Assembly: GCA_964428895.1 (NCBI GenBank)
Contig: CAYRZU010000004.1
Coordinates: forward strand, 1-64,000
DNA length: 64,000 nucleotides
Reading direction: 5' to 3'
Source of the DNA: HyVt-337 sp964428895
GTDB lineage: Bacteria; Planctomycetota; Phycisphaerae; SM23-33
Shown: piece after piece, positions 16,834-24,904 of the stretch
Position numbering within the stretch: position 1 is the first letter of the stretch
Layout of the letters: every line of letters begins with the position of its first letter
Notes under the pieces: model-generated
Seen by the model: the letters and a program-made list of their open reading frames with translations, nothing else
The model's database searches: none
Told to the model about the DNA's origin: nothing
Translations under genes and position numbers: made by a program

Positions 16834-19191
16834 ATGGATCGATTTCACGGCATGGTCTTGCGGCAGCCCACCCACAGCCGCTGGCAGGACGCCCTGCCGA
16901 CCGGCAACGGCCGGATCGGCGCGATGGTGTACGGCAATATCTTCGACGAGAACATTCTGCTGAATCACGAAGACCTGTGGCTGCGCGAAGATCCGCCCGA
17001 GTTGCCCAACGTCGCCAGCCGGCTGGGCGACCTGCGCCAACTGCTGGACGACGGCCAATACCTCGACGCTGAGAAATTTATCGGCGACCAGTTCGCCGCG
17101 GCCGACTACCACGGGAAGATCGATAGTTACCACCCCCTGGGCGATCTGATTGTCACCCAAAGCGGCCAAGGCGTCTTTGCCGACTATCGGCGCGGCTTGG
17201 ATTTCACCACCGGCGAAGTGTCTGTCACGTGGAAGTCGCAGGGCAGGCCCTTCAGTCGGAAGCTATTCGTCTCCCGCGCCGACGACGTGGTCGTGCTGGC
17301 CTTCGATGGCCCTAAGAACGCCATCTGCTGCGACCTGCGTCTGCGCGAGCACGACAAAGCCGACACCAACGGCGACGTGCCGATCGACTACGTTGCCGGC
17401 GCCGAAGGTGACTTCATGACGCTGGCGGGCACGTACGACCGCGGCGGACACTTCGGGGCGGTGGCGCGCGTCGTGAAGACCGGCGGAATGATCCAGGACG
17501 TCCTGATGACATGGGGCCAGGAGAAGGCACTTCATATTATGTCGGCCGACAGCGTGCTGGTGATGGTCAAGCTGTTCGCCAACGAGCCGGCCGGGCCCGC
17601 CATCGAGCGCCTCAAGGCGGAATTGGCCGAGTTGCCGGACAATTACGACGACCTGCTCGCCCGCCACCTGACGCTGCACCGGGAGATGTTCAGTCGTGTG
17701 CGCCTCGACTTGGACGCGCCCGGACAGTACGACACCAACGATCACCTGCTGGCCGAGGCCTACGAGGGCCACGTGCCCACCACGCTGATCGAGCGCCTGT
17801 TCGATTACGGCCGATTCCTGCTGCTGTGCTCGTCGGCCCCGGGCGGCCTACCGGCCAACCTCCAGGGCGTCTGGAACGGTAGCTACAGCCCGCCCTGGTC
17901 GAGCGACTTCCACAATGATGAGAACATCCAGATGAACTACTGGCAGGCTTTGCCCGGCGGCCTGCCCGAGGCGACCGAGCCCTACTTCGATTACTACGAG
18001 CTCTTCCTGGACGATTTTCGGGCGAACGCCTCGAAGGTCTATGGCTGTCGGGGCATCTTCGTCCCAATCGCCCAGAGCACGCACGGGCAGATGACGAGTA
18101 TGCCCTACGGCAACTGGACGGCCGGCGCCGGCTGGATCGCTCAGCTCTATTGGGAGTACTGGCTGTTCACGGGCGATCGCAAGTTCCTGGCCGATCGCGT
18201 CGTGCCCTTCCTCAAAGAGACCGCCGAGTTCTACGAGGACTTCCTCTTCGAAGGCGAAGACGGCCAGCTCATCTTCAGCCCGTCAATGTCACCCGAGAAC
18301 ACGCCCAGCATTCCCGACTGCGGCATGGTGACCATCAACGCCACCATGGACGTCGCCATCGCCAAGGAAGTGCTCGGCAACCTGTGCGGGGCCTGCGAAA
18401 CGCTCGACATCGAGCCCGACGGCGTGGCCCGCTGGCGCGGCATGCTCGATAAGATGCCAGCCTACGAAGCCAACGAAGACGGCGCCATTCGTGAATGGCT
18501 ACACCCGGCCTTCCCTGATAACTACCACCACCGCCACCAATCGCACCTCTACCCGCTGTTCCCGGGCTTTGAAGTGACCGAAGAGACCGACCCGCAGATG
18601 TACGAGGCCTGTCGCGTGGCCGTCGAAAAGCGCCTGGTGATCGGCTTGACCAGCCAGACCGGTTGGTCGCTCTCGCACATGGCCAACATCTACGCCCGCC
18701 TCGGCGAGGGGGACCGGGCCCTGGAGTGCCTGGAGATCCTCAGCCGTTCCTGCGTAGCCTGCAACTTGCTGACCTACCACAACGATTGGCGCAAGCAGGG
18801 CCTCACGCTGCACTGGGGCGAGAGCTTCCCGCCGTACCAGATCGACGCCAACTTCGGCCTAACCGCAGCCATCATCGAAATGCTGCTGTTCTCGACGCCC
18901 GAGATGCTCAAGCTCCTGCCCGCCCTGCCGACCAAATGGCCCACCGGCCAAATCAACGGCCTGCAAAGCCGCTGCGGCGTGGCTGTAGACATCCAATGGG
19001 ACATGCAGGCCGGCACGCTCCGGGCAAGCCTGACCAGCCGTGAGGCTCAGACGGTCAGCGTTAAGTTCCCCTTCTCCCCGAGCCAACTGGATTGCGACGG
19101 CGGCGAAGCCGCCGATTCCGACCACGGCCCCGCGTATCGACAAATTGCCCTGCCGGCCGCGCAGACGGTGACGCTAACGGCAACGAGGTGA
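16834..19191 (+). CDS. GH95-family alpha-L-fucosidase-like glycoside hydrolase
   Basis: GH95 enzymes hydrolyse alpha-1,2-linked fucose or galactose from complex glycans. The N-terminus, RQPTHSRWQDALPTGNGRIG and NILLNHEDLW, is the family hallmark. The (alpha/alpha)6-barrel part includes LPANLQGVWN, MNYWQALPGGLPE, WTAGAGWIAQLYWEYW and FPPYQIDANFGLTAAIIEMLL. The chosen ATG at 16834 gives 785 residues, normal for GH95; the frame is open much further upstream but only across antisense dnaN. No signal peptide is visible, so the enzyme is probably cytoplasmic or exported by another route. It is followed by a palindromic repeat. Confidence 0.92.
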   Translation: MDRFHGMVLRQPTHSRWQDALPTGNGRIGAMVYGNIFDENILLNHEDLWLREDPPELPNVASRLGDLRQLLDDGQYLDAEKFIGDQFAAADYHGKIDSYHPLGDLIVTQSGQGVFADYRRGLDFTTGEVSVTWKSQGRPFSRKLFVSRADDVVVLAFDGPKNAICCDLRLREHDKADTNGDVPIDYVAGAEGDFMTLAGTYDRGGHFGAVARVVKTGGMIQDVLMTWGQEKALHIMSADSVLVMVKLFANEPAGPAIERLKAELAELPDNYDDLLARHLTLHREMFSRVRLDLDAPGQYDTNDHLLAEAYEGHVPTTLIERLFDYGRFLLLCSSAPGGLPANLQGVWNGSYSPPWSSDFHNDENIQMNYWQALPGGLPEATEPYFDYYELFLDDFRANASKVYGCRGIFVPIAQSTHGQMTSMPYGNWTAGAGWIAQLYWEYWLFTGDRKFLADRVVPFLKETAEFYEDFLFEGEDGQLIFSPSMSPENTPSIPDCGMVTINATMDVAIAKEVLGNLCGACETLDIEPDGVARWRGMLDKMPAYEANEDGAIREWLHPAFPDNYHHRHQSHLYPLFPGFEVTEETDPQMYEACRVAVEKRLVIGLTSQTGWSLSHMANIYARLGEGDRALECLEILSRSCVACNLLTYHNDWRKQGLTLHWGESFPPYQIDANFGLTAAIIEMLLFSTPEMLKLLPALPTKWPTGQINGLQSRCGVAVDIQWDMQAGTLRASLTSREAQTVSVKFPFSPSQLDCDGGEAADSDHGPAYRQIALPAAQTVTLTATR

Positions 19192-19204
19192 AAAAGTGCT
19201 CTGC

Positions 19205-19228
19205 GCGAGCAATGAGTTGCTCGCCCCA
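19205..19228. repeat. Dispersed palindromic repeat, copy 1
   Basis: The sequence is GCGCGAGCAA-TGAG-TTGCTCGCCC, with 8-bp inverted arms (19207-19214 and 19219-19226). It lies between the ends of the convergent GH95 and PEP-CTERM genes. The same 24-nt unit, different only in the loop, occurs at 21258-21281. It may act as a hairpin terminator or be a REP-like element. Confidence 0.7.
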
Positions 19229-19232
19229 CATC

Positions 19233-19946
19233 CTAGCCGGTTCGTTTGCGCCGAAGCAGGGCCAGGCCTCCCATGCCCAGAAGGCCCATTGTGACCGGTT
19301 CGGGGACGTCGCGCACGACGAACCAATCGGCCGTAGTGAAGGTCTCTTCGTTGGCCAGAGGTCGTGTGCCCTGAACAGCCGGCCCGGAGATGATGTTGTT
19401 GCGCGCGATCGACGTTCCCGTGCTGCTGACATAATAGGCCTGCAGGCTGGAAAGGTATCGATTGCCCAGCCCGTCAAGGTCGGCGGTGCCCATGTTATTG
19501 AGTAAGAACGACGGGTCGAAATTGAAGCCGCCAAATAGCAGAATCAGATCCTTGAGCTCCTGGGCCAGGACGACATCCCCGGATCGCAGACTTGCAAGGG
19601 CGGGATGTTCACCGTAACCGCCCAAAACGCCGCCGAGCTGGAAGCTCGAGCCGTCGCTGAGGAAGCCGTCGTTCCAATAATAGCCCGCCAGTGGGGCCGA
19701 CAGGTGTCGACGCGTCATCGCATAGAACTCGGCGCGCGTGCCCGGTCGCCAATCGGTATGGCCGGCCACGCCGGCGGCGAGTTTGGCTTGAAGCTCCGAG
19801 TACTTCAGATTCCCCGCCTCCGCGAGCGTGAGATACTCCATCACGCCGTCGGTCAGAACGTTCGGGCCCGAGACCAGCAGCGCCGCCTCGGATATCCCGG
19901 AAGCAGCCAGGACGACCACGGCAACCACACAAATGACGGTGCGCAT
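19233..19946 (-). CDS. Secreted protein with PEP-CTERM sorting domain
   Basis: This is a 237-residue protein with an N-terminal signal peptide (MRTVICVVAVVVLAASGISEA). Its C-terminus has the PEP-CTERM layout: VPEPVT, a hydrophobic helix GLLGMGGLALL and a basic end RRKRTG. The PEP-CTERM/exosortase system processes such proteins at the membrane, usually for biofilm or extracellular matrix export. The middle part is not recognised; it lacks Cys and contains several Gly/Leu-rich stretches. The exosortase gene is not in the window. The function of the mature protein is unknown. Confidence 0.88.
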   Translation of the reverse strand: MRTVICVVAVVVLAASGISEAALLVSGPNVLTDGVMEYLTLAEAGNLKYSELQAKLAAGVAGHTDWRPGTRAEFYAMTRRHLSAPLAGYYWNDGFLSDGSSFQLGGVLGGYGEHPALASLRSGDVVLAQELKDLILLFGGFNFDPSFLLNNMGTADLDGLGNRYLSSLQAYYVSSTGTSIARNNIISGPAVQGTRPLANEETFTTADWFVVRDVPEPVTMGLLGMGGLALLRRKRTG

Positions 19947-20162
19947 ACGGATTCTTCCTTTCTCTAAGCGGGAGAACGAACCGGCCTACGCCCTTGCCTT
20001 CCTTAGGTCGGCTATTTGTCCTCTCGCCCCCTAATTCAATCTGTCCTTTGAACTAGTCTAGACCGGCCCCACCATTTCCCAAGTGGACCCCTCGAGAAAA
20101 CGACAGCCCCCCTATCGATGTTGTCTTCAACCTATCCCCCGTACAGGCCTTATCCAGCGCGG

Positions 20163-21242
20163 TTAGAACTCAACCATCTTGACGGCCTCTTGGGCGGCTT
20201 CGGCGTTGGGGACGTTTACGTTTAGGACGAAGTCCTTGAGCTTTTCGCCGAACTCGCGTTTGAGGGCGGGCAGGTTCTCCATTGATGCGCCGATCAGCAT
20301 GCGTTTGCCGGCGTCGACGGTCTTGTGGTACATGGGCCACCAGTGCGGATCGTCGCAGACCGGATCGTTTGGCCCGGGCACCCATTGGAGGACGTCGAGG
20401 TTTTCGATTCCCAGCAGATGATCGTGATGGGGGATCTCGCCGGGCCCGTCCCAGTGGTACATGCTGTAATCGGTGTAACTCGACAGATCGTCGAGGACCG
20501 GGACCATGAACTCGCCGAACATGTCGGGTGAGATCATGGCCGAGAAGTCGCACTGCAGCTTGATCATCCGCCCCGGCGCCCACGCCCAGAAGCAGGAGCC
20601 GCCGGTCTCGTCCCTGACCAGGTCGTAGAACTTGTCGTAGACGGTCTTCCAGCAGGCGCTGATCTTGCCCAGGCAGTTGTGGACCCAATCGGGCCGTTCG
20701 ACCAGATCAAACAACAGCGTCTGCGTGCCGCGCAGGCCGGCCAGCGTATCGAGGCCTTCGATCAGGTCGGGGAACTCCTGGAGGAACTTGCCCTCGCCCA
20801 CGCGTTTGATCTCGTTGGCCAATCGCCAGGAGAAGTCCCAGTAGACGTTGTCGTCGCGGAGTTCGAAGACGGCGTCTTTGGGTTCTTCGAAGATCGGTTC
20901 GCACCAGACCGTGCCCTCTTCTTCCACCCCGCGCGAGCCCAGGAACAGGGCCAGCGCGTTGGGGGCGACTTCGGCGCCCGCTCGCGGCGGCGCGTCGATG
21001 AAGTACTGATAGATCTTCACACAGTGGATGGCGTAGCGGACGCGGTAGTCGAAATCCTGGATGGTGTAGTTAAGGCTGTTGACGCCCGACGGCGGGTCCA
21101 GCGGCGGGGTCGGTTCCAGGGGAGGGTCGGCGGCCGGGCCGTAGACTTGCATGGCCGGCCGGCCGATATCTTCACGATGCCACCAGGCCGCCATCCGCTG
21201 ACGAAGGCCGTCCATGTCCGGTTGATAAAGCAATCCTGCCAT
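20163..21242 (-). CDS. Uroporphyrinogen decarboxylase-like (URO-D superfamily) protein
   Basis: This 359-residue protein (from the ATG at 21242; a GTG at 21254 would add four residues) resembles the URO-D/MtaA-like superfamily by its overall layout. Signs are FLDAPP-like FIDAPPRAGAEVAP, LQCDFSAMISPDMFGEFMVP, YHWDGPGEIPHHDHLL and a C-terminal NVNVPNAEAAQEAVKM. Many such proteins in planctomycetes act in corrinoid- or methyl-transfer or in sugar pathways rather than in haem synthesis, so the substrate is unknown. It sits downstream of truA with the palindromic repeat between, which overlaps the truA stop. Confidence 0.7.
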   Translation of the reverse strand: MAGLLYQPDMDGLRQRMAAWWHREDIGRPAMQVYGPAADPPLEPTPPLDPPSGVNSLNYTIQDFDYRVRYAIHCVKIYQYFIDAPPRAGAEVAPNALALFLGSRGVEEEGTVWCEPIFEEPKDAVFELRDDNVYWDFSWRLANEIKRVGEGKFLQEFPDLIEGLDTLAGLRGTQTLLFDLVERPDWVHNCLGKISACWKTVYDKFYDLVRDETGGSCFWAWAPGRMIKLQCDFSAMISPDMFGEFMVPVLDDLSSYTDYSMYHWDGPGEIPHHDHLLGIENLDVLQWVPGPNDPVCDDPHWWPMYHKTVDAGKRMLIGASMENLPALKREFGEKLKDFVLNVNVPNAEAAQEAVKMVEF

Positions 21243-21257
21243 TGTGTTGTCCACGTT

Positions 21258-21281
21258 GCGCGAGCAACTAGTTGCTCGCCC
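21258..21281. repeat. Dispersed palindromic repeat, copy 2
   Basis: The sequence is GCGCGAGCAA-CTAG-TTGCTCGCCC; positions 21260-21279 form a perfect 20-bp palindrome. It is identical to the copy at 19205-19228 except in the 4-nt centre. It encodes the last residues and the TAG stop of truA, so it has probably inserted into or replaced the end of that gene. Confidence 0.75.
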
Positions 21282-22065
21282 TACCGTCTTGGGGATGTTC
21301 GTCGTAATGCACGCACAACATGCTCAGGCCGCCCGGGGGGGCGGTCGGACCGGCGAGGGTGCGGTCGCGGGTGCTCAAGACAAGATCGATTCGGTCCGGC
21401 TCCCAGTAGCCTCGGCCGATTTCGATCAGCGTGCCGATCAGGTTGCGGACCATGTTGTAGAGGAACCCGTCGCCTTGGACGGCCACATGGACTTCCTTGC
21501 CCTGGCTGCTGACCTCGCAGCGGACAATCGTTCGCACGGTGTTCTCGCGCTGCTCGGCCGAGGTGGCCAGGCCCCGGAAATCGTGCGTGCCGACTAGTCG
21601 CCACGCGGCGGCCCGCATGCGATCCACGTCCAGATCGTGGAACGGGTAGTGGTAGACCTGCTTGTGCAGCGCGACCGGCCGATCCGAGGCCACGTAGATG
21701 CGATAGCGGTAGGTCTTGCCTGTCGCCGATCGCGAGGCGTGGAAGTCCTCGGGAACTTCGACGGCCGATCGGAGGGAGATATCGCCCGGCAGGCGAGCCT
21801 GAATCGCTCGCCGCATGCCGACCAGCGGAATCGCCAGATTCGGCGTATGGAAGTTGGCGGTTTGGCCGGCGGCGTGAACACCGGCGTCGGTGCGCCCGGC
21901 CCCGTGGAGCACCACCCGATGGCCCATCACGCCGGTGGCGACATCCTCGATCACTTGCTGAATGGTGGGCAGATCGTCGGTCTGTCTCTGCCACCCGTGG
22001 TAATTCGCACCGTTGTAGGCGATCACCAGTTTGATGTTGCGCGTGGGGGCGGCGTCGGAAGCCAT
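21268..22065 (-). CDS. truA: tRNA pseudouridine(38-40) synthase
   Basis: TruA makes pseudouridine at positions 38-40 of the tRNA anticodon arm. The catalytic Asp lies in HGAGRTDAGVHA, and YNGANYHGWQRQ and NFHTPNLAIP fit the family. The 265-residue length is normal. The start ATG at 22065 lies 4 nt after the stop of the preceding secreted-protein gene, whose last codons supply an AGGAG site, so the two genes are probably coupled. The last residues (RASN) and stop come from the palindromic repeat. Confidence 0.94.
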   Translation of the reverse strand: MASDAAPTRNIKLVIAYNGANYHGWQRQTDDLPTIQQVIEDVATGVMGHRVVLHGAGRTDAGVHAAGQTANFHTPNLAIPLVGMRRAIQARLPGDISLRSAVEVPEDFHASRSATGKTYRYRIYVASDRPVALHKQVYHYPFHDLDVDRMRAAAWRLVGTHDFRGLATSAEQRENTVRTIVRCEVSSQGKEVHVAVQGDGFLYNMVRNLIGTLIEIGRGYWEPDRIDLVLSTRDRTLAGPTAPPGGLSMLCVHYDEHPQDGRASN

Positions 22066-22069
22066 CGAC

Positions 22070-23734
22070 CTACTCCTGGGGGCGCCAGGTCTCGCTCGGC
22101 ATGGGGACGCCCTCGATCACGACGTTGTCGAAGCTCGTGGGCGATCGCTTCGACGGCGACGACGTGATCAACTGAACGTCCAGCGAGCCGCCCAGCCGGG
22201 CGGCAGCCGATTCGGCCGGCCGATGAATGTAGATCACACGGTCGTTGACGGTCCAGGTGCACCCGCCCTCGCCGTCGGTCTCGAAGGTCATTCGGTACGG
22301 GCGGCCGCTGGCCAGCTTGTCATCGACGTCCTCATGGGTGTAATCAAAGACGCGGACCTGCACGCCCTCCGGGCCCTCGGCGTCGCGCGAGCGCGAGGTC
22401 GTCGCCAGTGACGCGTAGTATCCGCCGCGCGTGCGCTTCAGGCCCCACGGACGGAAGGCCAGCTCTACCCCGACCTGCCGGGCGGCCTCCCCCTGGAACG
22501 ACACCATCAGCGGGCGATCCGCCCGGAACCGCAGCTTCAGCACCGCCGCCGACTCGCTGTTGCCGTAGCCGTCCTCACAGACCACCTCCCCCTTCAGCCA
22601 CTCCCACTCCCCCCGGCGGGTGTGCCAGTCCTTGTATTCGGCTTCGTCGTCGAAGGTGTAAATCAGCCGCACGCGCTCGTCACCGACGCGTTCGGACGCG
22701 CCGTGAAGGTCGGCCAGCGCCGCGGCGGTCGGCGCGCTCGGTGCGGTCGGTACGGCCCCCCGCAACTGCTCGAGGCGCAACCGGAACGCTCGCGCCAAAG
22801 CGGCGCGAGTGGGGTCATCGGTGCTGTTGGCGGACACGTAATCACACAGGCGGCCGGCCACGGTGGCCACGCGCTGGCGCGGTCGGCCCTGGAGTTTCTG
22901 AGCCCATTCGGTCAGCACCACTACCGCGTTAAAGACCTCCCCAGCGGGAACGGTATCGCCCTCGGCAAAGCGCACCACCGCCGCCAGCGGCGCCGCCCGC
23001 GGGTCGGATGTCTCCGCCAAGTGCGTCGCGGCCGCCACGATGTTCCCATCCACCCCCATCACCGCTTCGGCCAAGGCGATTCGGGCCATTTGGATGCTTG
23101 TCGGATTGGCCTCGGCCTCCGCGGCGGCCAAGGCGGCTTCAGCCTCGGTGATGATGGCCCGAGCTTTCTGGGCGTCTTGGACGGCCTGGTCGGTGACGTC
23201 CGCCATCGCGACCAGATCGGTCAGTTCGTGGGTGCGGATCAGTTGGCGGGCAGCTTCAACGGCGTCGGCGGCCTCGGCGAGCTCCACCCGGGCTTTGGCG
23301 GCCATATTGGCTGCGGACGTGTACCGCCGCCCGGTAATGTCGTCCCGGTCGAGCCGATCCAGCCGCCAGTCGCGAATCTCCATCACGCGGTGCTCCTTGA
23401 GCGCGGGCGGATACCGGCGGATGCTCTCGGCTTGGGCCATCGCGCGGTGCGCCTGGGCCCCGGCGCGGCTGGACCCGCAATGGGCCATCACGCGAACCGC
23501 GGTGTCGGCCAGGGCGAACCGCATCACATCGGTCTCGGCCCCGCTGATGGCCACCCCCAGCATCTCCTGGGCCAACGCGTTATCGTCGTTTTCGGTCTCC
23601 GAGGCCCAGGCCTGCTCGATTCGCAAGCGATAACGCTGCTGCACCTCGTCGTAGGCCTGATCGAGCTGGTCCGCCCGGGCCACGCCCGTCACGGCCAGGA
23701 TCGCGATCGCACCGATGGCCCAGCGCATTGTCAT
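22070..23734 (-). CDS. Secreted protein with C-terminal concanavalin-like (lectin-fold) domain, unknown function
   Basis: This is a 554-residue protein with a signal peptide (MTMRWAIGAIAILAVTGVARA). Residues 22-340 are Ala-rich and helical with no family I recognise; a solenoid of helical repeats is possible. The last 200 residues look like a jelly-roll domain of the LamG/DUF1080 type: a beta-rich stretch starting FDDEAEYKDWHTRRGEWEW and ending in SFDNVVIEGVP, a typical closing strand. It is presumably periplasmic or extracellular and might bind glycans. The ATG at 23734 has a GGGGAG site 5 nt upstream. It is coupled to truA. Confidence 0.72.
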   Translation of the reverse strand: MTMRWAIGAIAILAVTGVARADQLDQAYDEVQQRYRLRIEQAWASETENDDNALAQEMLGVAISGAETDVMRFALADTAVRVMAHCGSSRAGAQAHRAMAQAESIRRYPPALKEHRVMEIRDWRLDRLDRDDITGRRYTSAANMAAKARVELAEAADAVEAARQLIRTHELTDLVAMADVTDQAVQDAQKARAIITEAEAALAAAEAEANPTSIQMARIALAEAVMGVDGNIVAAATHLAETSDPRAAPLAAVVRFAEGDTVPAGEVFNAVVVLTEWAQKLQGRPRQRVATVAGRLCDYVSANSTDDPTRAALARAFRLRLEQLRGAVPTAPSAPTAAALADLHGASERVGDERVRLIYTFDDEAEYKDWHTRRGEWEWLKGEVVCEDGYGNSESAAVLKLRFRADRPLMVSFQGEAARQVGVELAFRPWGLKRTRGGYYASLATTSRSRDAEGPEGVQVRVFDYTHEDVDDKLASGRPYRMTFETDGEGGCTWTVNDRVIYIHRPAESAAARLGGSLDVQLITSSPSKRSPTSFDNVVIEGVPMPSETWRPQE

Positions 23735-23776
23735 CGCAACTCCCCTGGCGACGCGGCGGGCGGGCCCGCGGCGTCC

Positions 23777-24775
23777 CTAAAGCATTTCGGCGATCTGAAC
23801 GGCATTCAGCGCGGCGCCCTTGCGAATCTGGTCGCCGGCGACGAACAAGTCGATGCCCAACTGATCGTCCTGACTGATGTCCTGACGAATCCGCCCGACC
23901 AGCACGTCGTCCTGGTCGGTCGCGTCCAGCGGCATGGGGAAGTAGTTGGCGTCCCGGTCATCGACCAACGTGACGCCCGGGGCGCTGGCCAGGATCTCCC
24001 GGACCTGTTGCTCGGGCATGGGCTTTTCGAACTGCAGATTGATAGCCTCGCTGTGGGCCCGCATTACGGGCACGCGCACGCAGGTGGCCGTCACGCGAAT
24101 GGCCGGGCAATGGAAGATCTTCTGGGTTTCCAGCACCATCTTCCGCTCTTCGGTATTGTACCCGTCTTCGCCGATGTTGCTGTTGTGGCTGAAGACATTG
24201 AAGGCGGCCTTATGGGGCAGCACTTTCGGCTCGAACGGCTCGCCGGCCAGGAACGCCTTGGCCCCAGCTTGCAGTTCGGCCATCGCGGCGGCACCGGCCC
24301 CGCTAGCGGATTGATAGGTGCTGACCACGATCCGTTTGATGGGGTTGATCCGGTGCAGGGGCCAAACCGGCACGTTCATAATAATGGTCGAGCAATTCGG
24401 GTTGGCGATGACGCCGTTGTGTGTCTTGATGTCCTCGGGATTGACCTCGGGGACCACCAGCGGCACCTCGGGATCCATGCGGAAAGCGGACGTGTTGTCC
24501 ACCACCACGGCGCCGGCAGCCACGGCGATCCGAGCGTATTTCTTGGAGAAGTCGCCACCCGCCGACGCCAGCACCAACTCTACGCCCTTGAAACTATCTT
24601 CGCCGAGCTCTTCGACGACCAGTTCTTCGCCGGCGTAGGTCAGCTTCTTGCCGGCCGACCGATGCGAGGCCAACAACTTCAGGCTCGCCAGCGGAAAGCT
24701 CCGCTGTTCGAGAATCCTCAGGAACTCGGTTCCCACGGCGCCCGTGGCGCCCATGATGGCGGTCTTCCAGGCCAT
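23777..24775 (-). CDS. asd: Aspartate-semialdehyde dehydrogenase
   Basis: Asd reduces aspartyl-phosphate to aspartate semialdehyde, the branch point to lysine, diaminopimelate, threonine and methionine. The N-terminal nucleotide loop GATGAVGTEFLRILE is followed by the catalytic cysteine in NPNCSTI and by the loop SGAGAAAMAELQ. The 332-residue length is standard when the ATG at 24775 (GGAGG site 5 nt upstream) is used; an upstream extension of 56 codons is rejected. It is divergent from alr across 129 nt, and both gene products feed cell-wall precursor synthesis. Confidence 0.97.
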   Translation of the reverse strand: MAWKTAIMGATGAVGTEFLRILEQRSFPLASLKLLASHRSAGKKLTYAGEELVVEELGEDSFKGVELVLASAGGDFSKKYARIAVAAGAVVVDNTSAFRMDPEVPLVVPEVNPEDIKTHNGVIANPNCSTIIMNVPVWPLHRINPIKRIVVSTYQSASGAGAAAMAELQAGAKAFLAGEPFEPKVLPHKAAFNVFSHNSNIGEDGYNTEERKMVLETQKIFHCPAIRVTATCVRVPVMRAHSEAINLQFEKPMPEQQVREILASAPGVTLVDDRDANYFPMPLDATDQDDVLVGRIRQDISQDDQLGIDLFVAGDQIRKGAALNAVQIAEML

Positions 24776-24891
24776 GATGCCTCCAACGAAAGTTACTCGT
24801 AGGCCCGCCCGCCGCCGCGGACGGCATAGATCGCGAATCATAACACACGTCGCACCCCAAGCCAAGACCTGCCCCGGCGGCACCGTTGGGG

Positions 24892-24897
24892 TATAAT
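24892..24897 (+). promoter_or_regulatory. TATAAT box immediately upstream of alr
   Basis: A perfect -10 box ends 7 nt before the annotated ATG at 24905, so transcription would start at or next to the start codon. No -35 box of note is at the expected distance. Either the transcript is leaderless or the real start codon is farther downstream (ATG at 24971, 24983 or 25013). Confidence 0.5.
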
Positions 24898-24904
24898 CCC
24901 GGCC

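Noticed and set aside
20145..20160. TTATCCAGC near 20150 as a DnaA box
   Set aside because: It differs from TTATCCACA, is single and has no cluster around it, so it does not mark an origin.
22622..24802. Plus-strand open frame of 726 codons
   Set aside because: It is antisense to the secreted protein and asd and shows no domain; asd has its catalytic Cys and a ribosome-binding site.
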